DNA of 64,000 nt from the NCBI RefSeq assembly GCF_019278465.1, contig NZ_CP058983.1, forward strand, positions 2,479,501 to 2,543,500, given 5' to 3'. This DNA comes from Tenacibaculum sp. AHE14PA. Lineage in GTDB: Bacteria > Bacteroidota > Bacteroidia > Flavobacteriales > Flavobacteriaceae. Both the position numbers and the translations under genes were made by a program. Under the pieces are notes generated by a model. That model did no database searches. It was not told the DNA's origin and was given only the letters and a program-made list of their open reading frames with translations. Positions 52,836 to 62,525 of this stretch are shown piece after piece; the first letter of the stretch is position 1; each line of letters begins with the position of its first letter.

Positions 52836-54263
52836 ATGCCACATAACAAAAAAACAAAAATTGTAGCAACCCTAGGACCTGCAACAAATACAAAAGAAAT
52901 TTTAGCTGAAATGGCAGCTTCTGGAGTAAATGTTTTTAGAGTTAATTTTTCTCATGCCGATTATGAAGATGTAAAACAACGTATTCGTCAAATACGAGAA
53001 ATTAATGAAGAGCAAGGTTATAATGTAGCTATTTTAGCAGATTTACAAGGACCTAAGCTTAGAGTTGGAGTAATGAATGACGGAGTAGAATTAAAAGCAG
53101 GAGATACTTTTACTTTTACGACAGAAGAATGTAAAGGAACCAAAGAAAAAGCTTTTATGACCTATCAGCGTTTTCCGAAAGACGTAAAAGCAGGTGAACA
53201 AATTTTAGTTGATGACGGTAAATTATTATTCGAAGTAGTTTCTACAGATAAGAGAACAGAAGTTGTTACCAAGGTTATTGTAGGTGGTGCTTTAAAATCT
53301 AAAAAAGGAGTTAATTTACCAAACACCAATATATCATTACCAGCATTAACAGAAAAAGATAAAAAAGATGCTGTTTTTGCTTTAGAGCAAGAAGTAGATT
53401 GGATTGCATTATCATTTGTTAGAAACCCAGAGGATTTAAGAATGTTACGCGATTTAATTAAGCAAAAATCAAGATACAGAGTTCCGGTAATTGCAAAAAT
53501 TGAAAAACCAGAAGCTGTTGAAAATATTGATGCTTTAATTCCGTATTGTGATGGATTAATGGTGGCTCGTGGAGATTTAGGCGTAGAAGTACCAATGCAA
53601 GACGTTCCGTTGATTCAGAAAATGTTGGTAAGAAGAGCAAAGCAAGCAAGAATTCCTGTAATCATTGCAACGCAAATGATGGAAACAATGATTGAAAATG
53701 CGGTGCCAACAAGAGCAGAGGTAAATGATGTTGCAAATTCAATTATGGATGGAGCAGATGCAGTAATGCTTTCTGGAGAAACATCTGTAGGAAAACACCC
53801 AATACGTGTTATTAAAAAGATGACAGAAATTATTGGTAGTGTTGAATTTTCTGATTTAATTAAAGTGCCACAAGAAGCACCACATATTCGTACGAACAGA
53901 TTTATTACAAAATCGGTTTGTCATCATGCAGCTTTAATGGCTGATGATATTAATGCAGCTGCAATTACTACCTTAACAAATAGTGGATATACTGCTTTTC
54001 AGGTTTCAGCCTGGAGGCCAAAATCGCACGTACTAGCCTTTTCTTCAGAAAAAAGAATATTAGGTAAGTTAAATCTATTATGGGGTGTTAGAGCTTATTA
54101 TTACGACCGTGAATTAAGTACTGATGATACTCTAGAAGATATTAATGAAATATGTAAAGAAAAAGGGTTTGTTAAAACTGGTGACTTTATGATTAATTTA
54201 TCATCTATGCCTGTAAAAGCAAAAGGAATGGTAAACACATTACGTGTTTCTCACATAGATTAA
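52836..54263 (+). CDS. pyk: pyruvate kinase
   Basis: Last step of glycolysis: phosphoenolpyruvate plus ADP to pyruvate plus ATP. Signatures are KIVATLGPATN at the start, VFRVNFSHADYED, VIAKIEKPEAVENID (catalytic Lys near residue 221), DGLMVARGDLGVEVP and ATQMMETMIENAVPTRAEVNDVANSI. The C-terminal regulatory domain is present. Length of 475 residues is normal. It closes the acpP-fabF-rnc run and is followed by a strong hairpin. Confidence 0.98.
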   Translation: MPHNKKTKIVATLGPATNTKEILAEMAASGVNVFRVNFSHADYEDVKQRIRQIREINEEQGYNVAILADLQGPKLRVGVMNDGVELKAGDTFTFTTEECKGTKEKAFMTYQRFPKDVKAGEQILVDDGKLLFEVVSTDKRTEVVTKVIVGGALKSKKGVNLPNTNISLPALTEKDKKDAVFALEQEVDWIALSFVRNPEDLRMLRDLIKQKSRYRVPVIAKIEKPEAVENIDALIPYCDGLMVARGDLGVEVPMQDVPLIQKMLVRRAKQARIPVIIATQMMETMIENAVPTRAEVNDVANSIMDGADAVMLSGETSVGKHPIRVIKKMTEIIGSVEFSDLIKVPQEAPHIRTNRFITKSVCHHAALMADDINAAAITTLTNSGYTAFQVSAWRPKSHVLAFSSEKRILGKLNLLWGVRAYYYDRELSTDDTLEDINEICKEKGFVKTGDFMINLSSMPVKAKGMVNTLRVSHID

Positions 54264-54281
54264 TAAACTATAAAAACCACA

Positions 54282-54319
54282 AAAAAGCGCTTAACTAATT
54301 TTAGTTAAGCGCTTTTTTG
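54282..54319. terminator. bidirectional terminator
   Basis: AAAAAAGCGCTTAACT and AGTTAAGCGCTTTTTT arms with a 6-base loop, between the convergent pyk and M28 peptidase genes. Confidence 0.9.
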
Positions 54320-54321
54320 TT

Positions 54322-56622
54322 TTAAAACGTTAATTTTTTAGAAACAATAATAGCATCATTTATTATAAATGGCATTGGCATCATAATTTCACTTCGCGGT
54401 TTTAAATTCATTTTCTTATTAGATAACAAATCGTATGATATTTCATTTAATGTAATGTTAGGTTTTACGTTTTTATCAATTGTAAAAGACATCGTAATAT
54501 TTTTATCTGAATTTGCCATTTGATAAATTAAAAGCGTCCCTTCATCAGCAATAAACTCTTTTCCATTATCATAAAAAGCACCATTTACTTCTAGGTTTTT
54601 TATAGGAATAGTCTCATTGTTGTTAAACTCGTATCTATTTATTTTTCTAGTAGGTGTTATCGTAAAACTTAATTTTCTTTCATTATCAATAACAACATCT
54701 TCGTTTATGGTTATAATAGAAGTGCTAAATTTTTTGTTTGCTGTTTTTTTATGAAAACTAAAGTTCGTATTGTATTTGCTTTTTCCTTTTATAGAAGGTA
54801 GGTTTCCTTCTGTAAAATCATCTTTAAAAACTTGTTTTATAAAACCATCTAAGGTTTTGTTGTAGGTTGCCCAATAAGAAGTATCGGTATCAGAGTTTTG
54901 TATAAAAACAATGCTGTTGGGTTTTTTATTATCAATTGAAAACCCGCTATTAAAAGTTGCTAATCCGAAGAGAAAAATAGTTGCTAATCCTGTAATTTTT
55001 TGCCAGTTGTTTTTCTTTTTTTGTTGATGAAAAACAGGTAAAATAAATCCGAATATTAGTACCAATAAAAAAGCAGATACAAATAGTATTTTTAAACCTA
55101 ATGCAACAGGAAATAATTGTAACATAGGTGCAATTATATATATTGTAGGTATTGCTATAATGGCAAATAAGGTAGCACTTGTTCTAGTATTAATGTTCAG
55201 GAAAATTAAAATAGCTAGCATTAATAAAGAAGCATAAATAGGAATGATAAAAAATCCTGCACCTGGTAAATATTGTGTTATTAAATAATTTAAAACAAGC
55301 CCCATAAAAATCGGAGCGATAAATAAATCGGTAGTTTTAGCTTCTTTACAGGTGTTATATATTTTAAACAAAATCCAACTATTTAAACATACAAATGCCA
55401 TTATATATTGATATCCATTATAGGTAAAACCATGTAGCATATCGGCATATTGGGGATGTATCATTAAAATTAATAACCATAATCCATATGATAAACCAAT
55501 GCAAATAATTAGCGCTATTGTATAGGGAATAAAACCTTTTAATAATCCGTTAATAGTTATTTTTTCTCTTTTTAATCCGAAGAAAATTAAAGCTATAAAA
55601 ATTAATAAAGCGATTATAAACATGGGTAAAACCCAAGAAAACGGATACGTTAAAAGCTTTGTAAAAGGAAAATTTACATATATATAATCTTCATCACTAT
55701 TGGTATTTGTTAAATCAGAATTCGAAAAATAATTTAACGATGTTGTAAAGTATTCTGCTTGATGCTGTAGTGTTTCCCTATCGAGTCTTTCATAAGAATC
55801 TTGCGCTGTATGATAATCAAAGTGATCATCAATAAAGGCAAAATTAAAGCCGTTTATGTTTCCGTTTTCTCTAAAAACCGTTAAATCTGTATCGTTTGGC
55901 AATTTTTTATAGATGCTGTACATTAAAGAATTTGCAGCAGGATACTTAGGGTTAGAGTTTAAAAATTCGGTTAATATTGTTTTATTCTTACCGTTTGTTT
56001 CCATTAGCATATAACTAGCACCACCACTACCTCTGGCTTCAAAATTTAAAACCAATCCAATATTTTTTGCAAGAGGATGGTTTTCCACAAAAGCCTGAGC
56101 ACCGAGTAATCCTAATTCTTCAGCATCAGAAAAAAGGATAATAATATCGTTTTTAGGTTGCTCTTTTTTAGCTAAAAAAGCACGAAGACCTTCTAAAATG
56201 GTTACAACGCCAGAACCAGCATCGCTAGCACCTAAGGAAGAATGCGGATTCGAATCGTAATGTGTTAAAAGCAACAATGATTTTCCGTTTTCGGTACCTT
56301 TAATTTTGGCAATAATATTTTGGGGAGTTGTACTTGCTCTCCATTTTTTATTAATTACTGTTTTTTGCTGAATTTCGGTTTCTAATCCTAATTTATGAAG
56401 TTCGTTTACAATATAATCTTGTACTACTTTATGTTCAGGAGAACCTGTATGGTGTGTTTTTTGAGAGATGTTTTTTAAATGATAAAGCGCATTAACTAAT
56501 GAGAAATCAGTTGTTTTTAATTCTTCATCAGCAGCCATAACTGTAGGTGTTATATCGCTAAAACTCCAATAAACAGTTAAAAGAATAATTATTACTGCAA
56601 TAAAATTGTTTGATGATTTCAT
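54322..56622 (-). CDS. M28 family metallopeptidase with multi-pass membrane domain
   Basis: A 766-residue protein with a signal anchor, an N-terminal aminopeptidase domain outside the membrane (residues 30-300) and about nine membrane segments (320-550), then a C-terminal soluble beta-rich domain. Zinc ligands are visible in LLTHYDSNPHSS (His), LGASDAGSGV (Asp), DAEELGLLG (Glu) and DHFDYHTAQDSYERLD (His). The layout resembles eukaryotic ERMP1-like peptidases and related Bacteroidota proteins. Substrates are probably exported peptides. Single gene. Confidence 0.9.
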   Translation of the reverse strand: MKSSNNFIAVIIILLTVYWSFSDITPTVMAADEELKTTDFSLVNALYHLKNISQKTHHTGSPEHKVVQDYIVNELHKLGLETEIQQKTVINKKWRASTTPQNIIAKIKGTENGKSLLLLTHYDSNPHSSLGASDAGSGVVTILEGLRAFLAKKEQPKNDIIILFSDAEELGLLGAQAFVENHPLAKNIGLVLNFEARGSGGASYMLMETNGKNKTILTEFLNSNPKYPAANSLMYSIYKKLPNDTDLTVFRENGNINGFNFAFIDDHFDYHTAQDSYERLDRETLQHQAEYFTTSLNYFSNSDLTNTNSDEDYIYVNFPFTKLLTYPFSWVLPMFIIALLIFIALIFFGLKREKITINGLLKGFIPYTIALIICIGLSYGLWLLILMIHPQYADMLHGFTYNGYQYIMAFVCLNSWILFKIYNTCKEAKTTDLFIAPIFMGLVLNYLITQYLPGAGFFIIPIYASLLMLAILIFLNINTRTSATLFAIIAIPTIYIIAPMLQLFPVALGLKILFVSAFLLVLIFGFILPVFHQQKKKNNWQKITGLATIFLFGLATFNSGFSIDNKKPNSIVFIQNSDTDTSYWATYNKTLDGFIKQVFKDDFTEGNLPSIKGKSKYNTNFSFHKKTANKKFSTSIITINEDVVIDNERKLSFTITPTRKINRYEFNNNETIPIKNLEVNGAFYDNGKEFIADEGTLLIYQMANSDKNITMSFTIDKNVKPNITLNEISYDLLSNKKMNLKPRSEIMMPMPFIINDAIIVSKKLTF

Positions 56623-56727
56623 AGTAGATTTTATGTGAGTATAAAAATAAGGAAAATTATCTTTTAAGTGGTTGAATAATTAACCGACTAAAAATCAGTA
56701 TATTTAAAGTGTAAAAAAATAATATTT

Positions 56728-57198
56728 ATGGCAATTAAAAATTTTCAAGGAAAACGAACAAATCAATCAGGAAATAAAACAGAACCATTTTTGGTTTCAG
56801 ACTATATGACCAAAGATTTAATAACGTTTAAAGAAAATGAATCTATAGAGCAAGTTATTGATTTATTAATTAAAAATAAAATTTCTGGTGGTCCGGTAGT
56901 AAATGAAAATAATGAATTGATTGGTATTATCTCTGAAGGAGACTGTTTAAAACAAATATCAGATAGTAGGTATCATAATTTACCTATTGATAAAAATAAT
57001 ACAGTTGAAAAAGCAATGGTTAAAAAAGTAGAAACCATTGATGGTAATATGAACATATTTGATGCTGCAAATAAGTTCTTAGAATCTAAGAGAAGGCGTT
57101 TTCCTATTGTGGAAAACGGAAAATTAGTTGGGCAAATTAGCCAGAAGGATGTGTTAAAAGCAGCATTAAAAATTAAAGGAAATACTTGGGGAAGTTAA
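56728..57198 (+). CDS. CBS-domain pair protein
   Basis: A 156-residue protein made of two CBS motifs (VSDYMTKDLITFKENESIEQVIDLL and VEKAMVKKVETIDGNMNIFDAANKFLESKRRRFPIV), each with the ISEGD/ISQKD-type ending. CBS pairs bind adenosine nucleotides and sense energy charge. No effector domain is attached, so the partner is unknown. Its stop shares TTAA with the convergent zinc-ribbon gene. Confidence 0.9.
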   Translation: MAIKNFQGKRTNQSGNKTEPFLVSDYMTKDLITFKENESIEQVIDLLIKNKISGGPVVNENNELIGIISEGDCLKQISDSRYHNLPIDKNNTVEKAMVKKVETIDGNMNIFDAANKFLESKRRRFPIVENGKLVGQISQKDVLKAALKIKGNTWGS

Positions 57199-57545
57199 TC
57201 TTGTTTTACCAATAAAAACAATTCACTTTCGAGTTCTAAATAACCTTGATCATAGACATAGTAATAAGTGTTGCCTGTTTTTGTGTGATAAATAGAGGTA
57301 ATAAATTTAAAGTCGAAACCCTTATCAAACAACTTACGTCTGCTTACTTTTGTTTTACCAGAAATATTTAAATCTGTAAGAATTTTATAGTTTTTTCGTA
57401 AGCGATTATTGGTATTTCTAATAAGGTTTTTACTGTCTTTATTTACTTTGTTATTGTAAGAATTTCGGCAATAATCTGAGCAGAATTTTTTATCAACTCT
57501 CCCAATTACTTTTTCTTCGCACTCTAAACATTTTTTATTTTCCAT
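57195..57545 (-). CDS. small zinc-ribbon protein
   Basis: A 116-residue protein with an N-terminal Cys4 zinc ribbon: CLECEEKVIGRVDKKFCSDYC, of the kind in DUF2116-type proteins. A basic helical part follows (NTNNRLRKNYKILTDLNISGK), suggesting nucleic-acid binding. The start is taken at ATG 57545 (MENKKCLECEE), 11 bases inside the end of the acetyltransferase gene; ATG 57566 is the alternative. It is co-translated with that gene. Function unknown. Confidence 0.78.
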   Translation of the reverse strand: MENKKCLECEEKVIGRVDKKFCSDYCRNSYNNKVNKDSKNLIRNTNNRLRKNYKILTDLNISGKTKVSRRKLFDKGFDFKFITSIYHTKTGNTYYYVYDQGYLELESELFLLVKQD

Positions 57546-58077
57546 AGTTAGCTTTTTTAAGTTCATACCAATTTACTTTTACTTCTTTGTAATTAAATTG
57601 ATTTACAAACTGCAATCCGATTTTGTTTAAAATTTTATTCGACCCAATATTATTGGTGTCTGCGGCACCGTAAATAACATCATAATTCATTTTTTTAAAT
57701 CCGAATTCTAAAGAAGCAAAAGCAGTTTCAGAGGCATATCCTTTACCCCAAAAACGCGGAATAAAACGATAACCGATATCCACAAAATCTTGATAACCGT
57801 TTAACGCTTCTTTTGTGCCTGTATTTAATTTTAAGCCAGACCAACCTATAAATTCTCCAGTTTCTTTTTCAATACAGGCAAATCGCCCGATACCTAACTC
57901 TTGATATTGCTGATGAATAAACTGAATATTCTCTTCAGCTTGTAGAATTGTATTTATGGGGTTTTTGCCTAAATATTCGTACACTTTTTCATTAGAATCT
58001 AACTCGAACATTCCGTTAGTATCTGTTTTTCGTATTTCTCTTAAAATTAATCGATCAGTTTCTAAATGAAATTCCAT
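57535..58077 (-). CDS. GNAT acetyltransferase (RimJ-like)
   Basis: A 180-residue protein-acetyltransferase-like GNAT. The RimJ/RimL-type opening LETDRLILREIRKTD, the acetyl-CoA loop region FIPRFWGKGYASETAFASLEFGF and the late AADTNNIGSNKILNKIGLQFV (Asn-Ser-x-x-Leu) are clear. Substrate is unknown. A perfect -7 element (58097-58104) lies 19 bases before the ATG, and the zinc-ribbon gene overlaps its end. Confidence 0.9.
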   Translation of the reverse strand: MEFHLETDRLILREIRKTDTNGMFELDSNEKVYEYLGKNPINTILQAEENIQFIHQQYQELGIGRFACIEKETGEFIGWSGLKLNTGTKEALNGYQDFVDIGYRFIPRFWGKGYASETAFASLEFGFKKMNYDVIYGAADTNNIGSNKILNKIGLQFVNQFNYKEVKVNWYELKKANYGK

Positions 58078-58096
58078 AAGTTAAGTGTTTGATAAA

Positions 58097-58104
58097 CAAA
58101 GATA
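58097..58104 (-). promoter_or_regulatory. -7 element of the GNAT/zinc-ribbon pair
   Basis: TATCTTTG on the minus strand, a perfect TAnnTTTG match 19 bases before the start codon. Confidence 0.6.
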
Positions 58105-58238
58105 TTAAATCTAATTAAACATTTACATTCATTTACAAACGAAAACAAATGATTACTAACCGTTTTTAATTAGCATGGTACTTCATCTTTGCAGTGTCAA
58201 AACGAATTGGCAAATAATAACCATTTAAAACTTATCTT

Positions 58239-58574
58239 ATGAATACGTTAAGAAACAAAGTACAGTTAATAGGAAACTTAGGTAATGACCCAGAAATTAT
58301 TACTTTAGAAAGCGGGAAAAAAGTAGCAAAACTATCAATAGCAACGAATGAAACTTATAAAAACGCTGCAGGAGAAAAAATTACCGATACACAATGGCAT
58401 AATTTAGTTGCTTGGAATAAAACAGCAGATATTGTAGAAAAGTATTTAACCAAAGGAAGAGAAATAATGATTGAAGGTAAACTAACATCAAGGTCTTATG
58501 AAACTTCAGCAGGTGAAAAACGTTATATAACCGAAGTTGTGGTAAGCGAACTTTTAATGTTAGGTAATAAGTAG
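58239..58574 (+). CDS. ssb: single-stranded DNA-binding protein (short)
   Basis: A single OB-fold SSB of 111 residues. The core pattern is MNTLRNKVQLIGNLGNDPEI, KVAKLSIATNETY and TQWHNLVAWNKTADIVEKYLTKG. The acidic C-terminal tail used to recruit repair proteins is absent; the chain ends SELLMLGNK. So it may be a secondary SSB, the main long-tailed one being elsewhere. A near-consensus -7 element (CATCTTTG, 58184-58191) precedes it. Single gene. Confidence 0.9.
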   Translation: MNTLRNKVQLIGNLGNDPEIITLESGKKVAKLSIATNETYKNAAGEKITDTQWHNLVAWNKTADIVEKYLTKGREIMIEGKLTSRSYETSAGEKRYITEVVVSELLMLGNK

Positions 58575-58653
58575 GTTTTTAAAAATAGACGCTTTTAGTA
58601 AGTCGATGATTAATAGTGTTTTATTTTATTTTTTATGAATTTATTTAAATGTA

Positions 58654-58661
58654 AATTTGCA
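58654..58661 (+). promoter_or_regulatory. -7 element of the TonB/receptor operon
   Basis: TAAATTTG, a perfect TAnnTTTG match 38 bases before the ATG. Confidence 0.55.
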
Positions 58662-58699
58662 CCCCCTTTAATAAATGAATTAACATTACATATAAAAAA

Positions 58700-59497
58700 A
58701 TGAAAAAACAATTTTCCCTTATAGTGTTTATGTTCACTATTTTAAACTTCTATGGCCAAAACGAGGTCTGTTTAACTCCAGATGAATCTTCTATAGATAT
58801 GAACAGTATATCTGTAACAAAATGTTCTATTGAGCCTGTTAAAGATTCAAATAAAAATAAAAATAGGCAGATAAAAGTTAAAATATCAGCAAACAGACGA
58901 TTTTTAAAGAAAAGAAAGGTTGTAAAAATAGCACAAATTGCAAAGCCAGTAAAATTACTAGAGAATGGAATAAAGGCTAATGTTCCTGTTGAGCCAACAG
59001 AAATAATAGAAGCTAAAAAAACAGCGGTAAATGTTTCTGAAAGTATCAATAAGAATAATGGTCAAAAAGCTATTTATACTCTGAAAAAAAGTATTAATAG
59101 CTTAAAAGAGAAGTTATCGAAGGAAGAGGTTATGAAAGCATCAAAACTTTATTACGTAGATAATATTCCTACATTTAAAGGGTGTTTAAATACTAAAAAA
59201 AGTGAGGAGTTAGATTGCTTTAATGCAGAGATGATTAAACATATTAACAAGTATTTTGTTTATCCTAGTGAGGCAATTAGAAGCCAAATACAAGGTGAGG
59301 TTTGGGTTCGTTTTATAATCGATAAAAACGGTTATGTAAGAAACGTAAAAGCTATTGGCCCAAATAATGGGGAGATATTAAACGAAGAAGCAAAGAGAGT
59401 TGTGTTTGAATTACCTAATTTCAAACCAGCCAAAAACAATGGAAAAACAGTATCTGTTAAATATGGTTTTCCTATAAACTTTTCATTAGAAGAATAA
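58700..59497 (+). CDS. energy transducer TonB family protein
   Basis: A 265-residue protein with a hydrophobic N-terminus (residues 4-18, ending FYGQ, more signal peptide than anchor), a Lys-rich low-complexity middle, and the TonB C-terminal domain (YFVYPSEAIRSQIQGEVWVRF ... NGKTVSVKYGFPINFSLEE). TonB links proton-motive force to outer membrane receptors. Here the N-terminal anchor looks cleavable, so how energy would be coupled is unclear. It lies 29 bases before a receptor gene, its likely partner. Confidence 0.85.
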   Translation: MKKQFSLIVFMFTILNFYGQNEVCLTPDESSIDMNSISVTKCSIEPVKDSNKNKNRQIKVKISANRRFLKKRKVVKIAQIAKPVKLLENGIKANVPVEPTEIIEAKKTAVNVSESINKNNGQKAIYTLKKSINSLKEKLSKEEVMKASKLYYVDNIPTFKGCLNTKKSEELDCFNAEMIKHINKYFVYPSEAIRSQIQGEVWVRFIIDKNGYVRNVKAIGPNNGEILNEEAKRVVFELPNFKPAKNNGKTVSVKYGFPINFSLEE

Positions 59498-59526
59498 TTT
59501 TTCAAAACTTTATAATAATTTAAAAA

Positions 59527-62409
59527 ATGTTAAAAAAACAATTAATGATTATTGTTTTTACTTTGTGCATTGCAACAATGTATTCACAAGTAAAAATAAA
59601 AGGAATAGTATATGATGAGTATTTAGAGCCATTTTACGGTGCTGAAATTGTAGGAGGTAATAAAGGTACAACATCAGATGAAGAGGGTGTGTTTACAATT
59701 TTATTAGATGGTAAATTTCCTCAAACAATAAATGTTTCTGCTTTTGGTTATAGAACAGAGACTATTGTGGTTACATCAGAAAATAGTGTAAATGTAATTC
59801 TTAAAGAAAATCTTTTATTAGATCAAGTAGTTATATCTGCATCAAGAGTGCCAGAGAGAATTATAGAATCTCCGGTTACAATTGAACGATTAGGTTTAAC
59901 AGATATAAAAAAGAGTAGTTCAAATTCTTTTTACGACGGATTAGCCAATTTAAAAGGAGTAGATGCTAGAGAAATTAGTTATGGATACAAATCTATAAAC
60001 ACTAGAGGTTTCGCAGATTTTGGTAACTCAAGATTTGTGCAATTAGTTGATGGTATGGATACGGCAGCACCTGCTTTAAACTTTAGTGCAGGTAACTTAT
60101 CAGGTATTTCAGAGCTAGATATTAAGAGTGTAGAAGTATTACCAGGAGCATCTTCAGCATTATATGGTGCAAATGCTTATAATGGTATTATGCTAATGAA
60201 TACTAAGAACCCTTTTGATTATTCAGGAATAAGTTTCTTGTTAAAAAGTGGTACTACTAGTCAGAAAGCAGCAGGTAATAACCCTTTTTATGACGCTACA
60301 GTTCGTATGGCATATAAGTTTAGTGATGCTTTTGCAGCTAAAGTAAATTTTTCATATTACGAGGCTGAAGAATGGCATGCTACGGATTCTAGAAATAAGA
60401 AGATTGATACTAATGAAATGATTGATGGACGTCTTGATACTCCAGTGGATTATGACGGGATTAATACTTATGGCGATGAAGATTTTGCTGATTTAGCAAG
60501 CTCGACTCCAATACTTGTTTTTTTAGGTTATTTACCAGCTTCATCATCAGATCCAGACTCAACGTTTAATTTCCCTACAGGAACTCATGTAAGTAGAAAA
60601 GGATATACAGAAAGAGAGCTACTAAGAGATTATAAATCTAAGAATTTGAAGTTTTCAACATCTTTACATTACCGTCCTTTTAAAGATGAATCATTAGAGG
60701 TTATTTTAGCAACGAGATTGGCTAAGGGAGATAATATGTTTCAAGGAATAACATCAAGATTTGCACAACGTAATTATTATATAGGCCAATCTAAGTTAGA
60801 AATAAAAGGAGATAACTTTTTTGTTAGAGGATATTACACTCGTAATGATGCAGGAGATACTTATGATTTAACAAGAACAGCTCAAGGATTAAATAGATTA
60901 GCAGATGCTAAAATACCAGTTTTAGCTGGTACAACAGGTTACATACCAACTTGGGGTGATAATTATGCGGTTAACTATATAGATGCTTTAGTTTCTAATT
61001 ACTCAGGACTTATTGGACCTTCAGGTAATCCATTTAATGTGAGTGATGTGGACCAGAGTGTAAGGATATTAGCTAGAGCATCAGCAGATCAATATAGATT
61101 AAACCCAGGTACGCAAGAGTTTAATAATGGATTTAATTCAGTTACTTCAACATTGGTAACTGAAGGAGGAAGTAAGATTTATGACAGAAGTTCTTATTCG
61201 CATGTTGATGGTAATTACAACCTTAAAAGTTTATTGGATGATTGGGCTGACGTTCAGTTAGGAGGATCTTATAGAAATTACAATCCTGATTCTAAAGGAA
61301 CTATTTTTAATGATGCCGTAGAAGAAATTAGTATTGAAGAGTATGGTTTTTACACGCAAATTCAAAAGAAATTTTTAGATGATAAATTAAAGTTCACAGG
61401 GTCTATTCGTTATGATAAGTCTGAAAATTTTAAAGCCAATTATTCACCAAGAGTTGCACTTAATTATGCATTAGGAGAAAGCAATGATCAAATTGTAAGA
61501 GCTTCTTTTCAGACGGGATTTAGAAACCCTACTATTCAAGAGCAATATATGTTCGCTCCTTCAGCAAGGAAAACTACTGTAGGTTCTGTTTATGACAATC
61601 TAAGAAGAATTGATGGAACTACAACAGCTGTAACGGGGGGTGATTTAATTAATAACGCATTGTTAACAAGATCAATTTATGACCAAGAGTTTATAACAAA
61701 TAACCAGTTCTTAATTAAGTCAGAATACAATAGTATAGTGGCAGAAGAAGTTAAAACTTTTGAGCTAGGTTATAGAGGGCTTTTAAATGTTGCAGGGTCA
61801 AATTTATATTTAGATTTTAATACTTATTATAGTTTTCATAACGATTTTGTATTTTATCAAGATATTACTGTTCCTAATATTGGTGAAGTTATAGCAACAG
61901 GACAATTAGATGCTGATGCAAATAATGCAGTATTAATTGGTAATGTAAGTGAGTTTAATTTAATTACAAATGCTAAATCACAAGTGCACTCATATGGATT
62001 AGGTTTAGGTGTGCAAACAAAAATGTTTAAAAATTACAGTTTAGGTTTCAACTATAATTTCGCAAATTATGAAATGAAAGAGGATTTAGATTTTGGATCA
62101 TTTGAGCCAAATTTTAATACACCTAAGCACACTGTAAAAGCTCAATTTGGAAATGAGAAGCTTTTTAAAAATTTTGGATTTAATGTAAATGCAAGATGGC
62201 AAGACGAATTTAGATGGGTTTCAACTTTTGTAAAAGGTCAAGTAGATGCAAGAACAGTTATAGATGCACAATTAAATTATAAAATACCATCAATGAAATC
62301 TAAATTTAAAATAGGTGGAACGAACTTGTTTGGTAAAGAATACTTTGTTGCTCCAGGAACTGGACAAATTGGTAAATTATATTATTTTTCATGGATAATT
62401 AATAACTAA
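59527..62409 (+). CDS. TonB-dependent outer membrane receptor
   Basis: A 960-residue outer membrane receptor. Order: signal peptide (1-20), CarboxypepD_reg-like domain (about 22-95), plug domain with VPERIIESPVTIERL and SINTRGFADFGNSRFVQLVDGMD, ending near 235, then a large beta barrel up to the last strand (GKLYYFSWIINN). No separate SusD-like lipoprotein follows, so it is not a SusC/D pair; the ligand (siderophore, vitamin or peptide) is unknown. Co-transcribed with the TonB-like gene. Confidence 0.93.
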   Translation: MLKKQLMIIVFTLCIATMYSQVKIKGIVYDEYLEPFYGAEIVGGNKGTTSDEEGVFTILLDGKFPQTINVSAFGYRTETIVVTSENSVNVILKENLLLDQVVISASRVPERIIESPVTIERLGLTDIKKSSSNSFYDGLANLKGVDAREISYGYKSINTRGFADFGNSRFVQLVDGMDTAAPALNFSAGNLSGISELDIKSVEVLPGASSALYGANAYNGIMLMNTKNPFDYSGISFLLKSGTTSQKAAGNNPFYDATVRMAYKFSDAFAAKVNFSYYEAEEWHATDSRNKKIDTNEMIDGRLDTPVDYDGINTYGDEDFADLASSTPILVFLGYLPASSSDPDSTFNFPTGTHVSRKGYTERELLRDYKSKNLKFSTSLHYRPFKDESLEVILATRLAKGDNMFQGITSRFAQRNYYIGQSKLEIKGDNFFVRGYYTRNDAGDTYDLTRTAQGLNRLADAKIPVLAGTTGYIPTWGDNYAVNYIDALVSNYSGLIGPSGNPFNVSDVDQSVRILARASADQYRLNPGTQEFNNGFNSVTSTLVTEGGSKIYDRSSYSHVDGNYNLKSLLDDWADVQLGGSYRNYNPDSKGTIFNDAVEEISIEEYGFYTQIQKKFLDDKLKFTGSIRYDKSENFKANYSPRVALNYALGESNDQIVRASFQTGFRNPTIQEQYMFAPSARKTTVGSVYDNLRRIDGTTTAVTGGDLINNALLTRSIYDQEFITNNQFLIKSEYNSIVAEEVKTFELGYRGLLNVAGSNLYLDFNTYYSFHNDFVFYQDITVPNIGEVIATGQLDADANNAVLIGNVSEFNLITNAKSQVHSYGLGLGVQTKMFKNYSLGFNYNFANYEMKEDLDFGSFEPNFNTPKHTVKAQFGNEKLFKNFGFNVNARWQDEFRWVSTFVKGQVDARTVIDAQLNYKIPSMKSKFKIGGTNLFGKEYFVAPGTGQIGKLYYFSWIINN

Positions 62410-62437
62410 GGTAACAAGAAAGTAATATTTTTATATA

Positions 62438-62474
62438 AATAAGCTCAGCGTTAATTTTAACGCTGAGCTTATTT
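62438..62474. terminator. bidirectional terminator
   Basis: AATAAGCTCAGCGTTA and its complement form a near-perfect hairpin between the convergent receptor and tex genes. Confidence 0.85.
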
Positions 62475-62525
62475 TTTTATAATAAATTGAGGTGTTAAGG
62501 TTATTTAGAGAGATAAAACAGTTTT

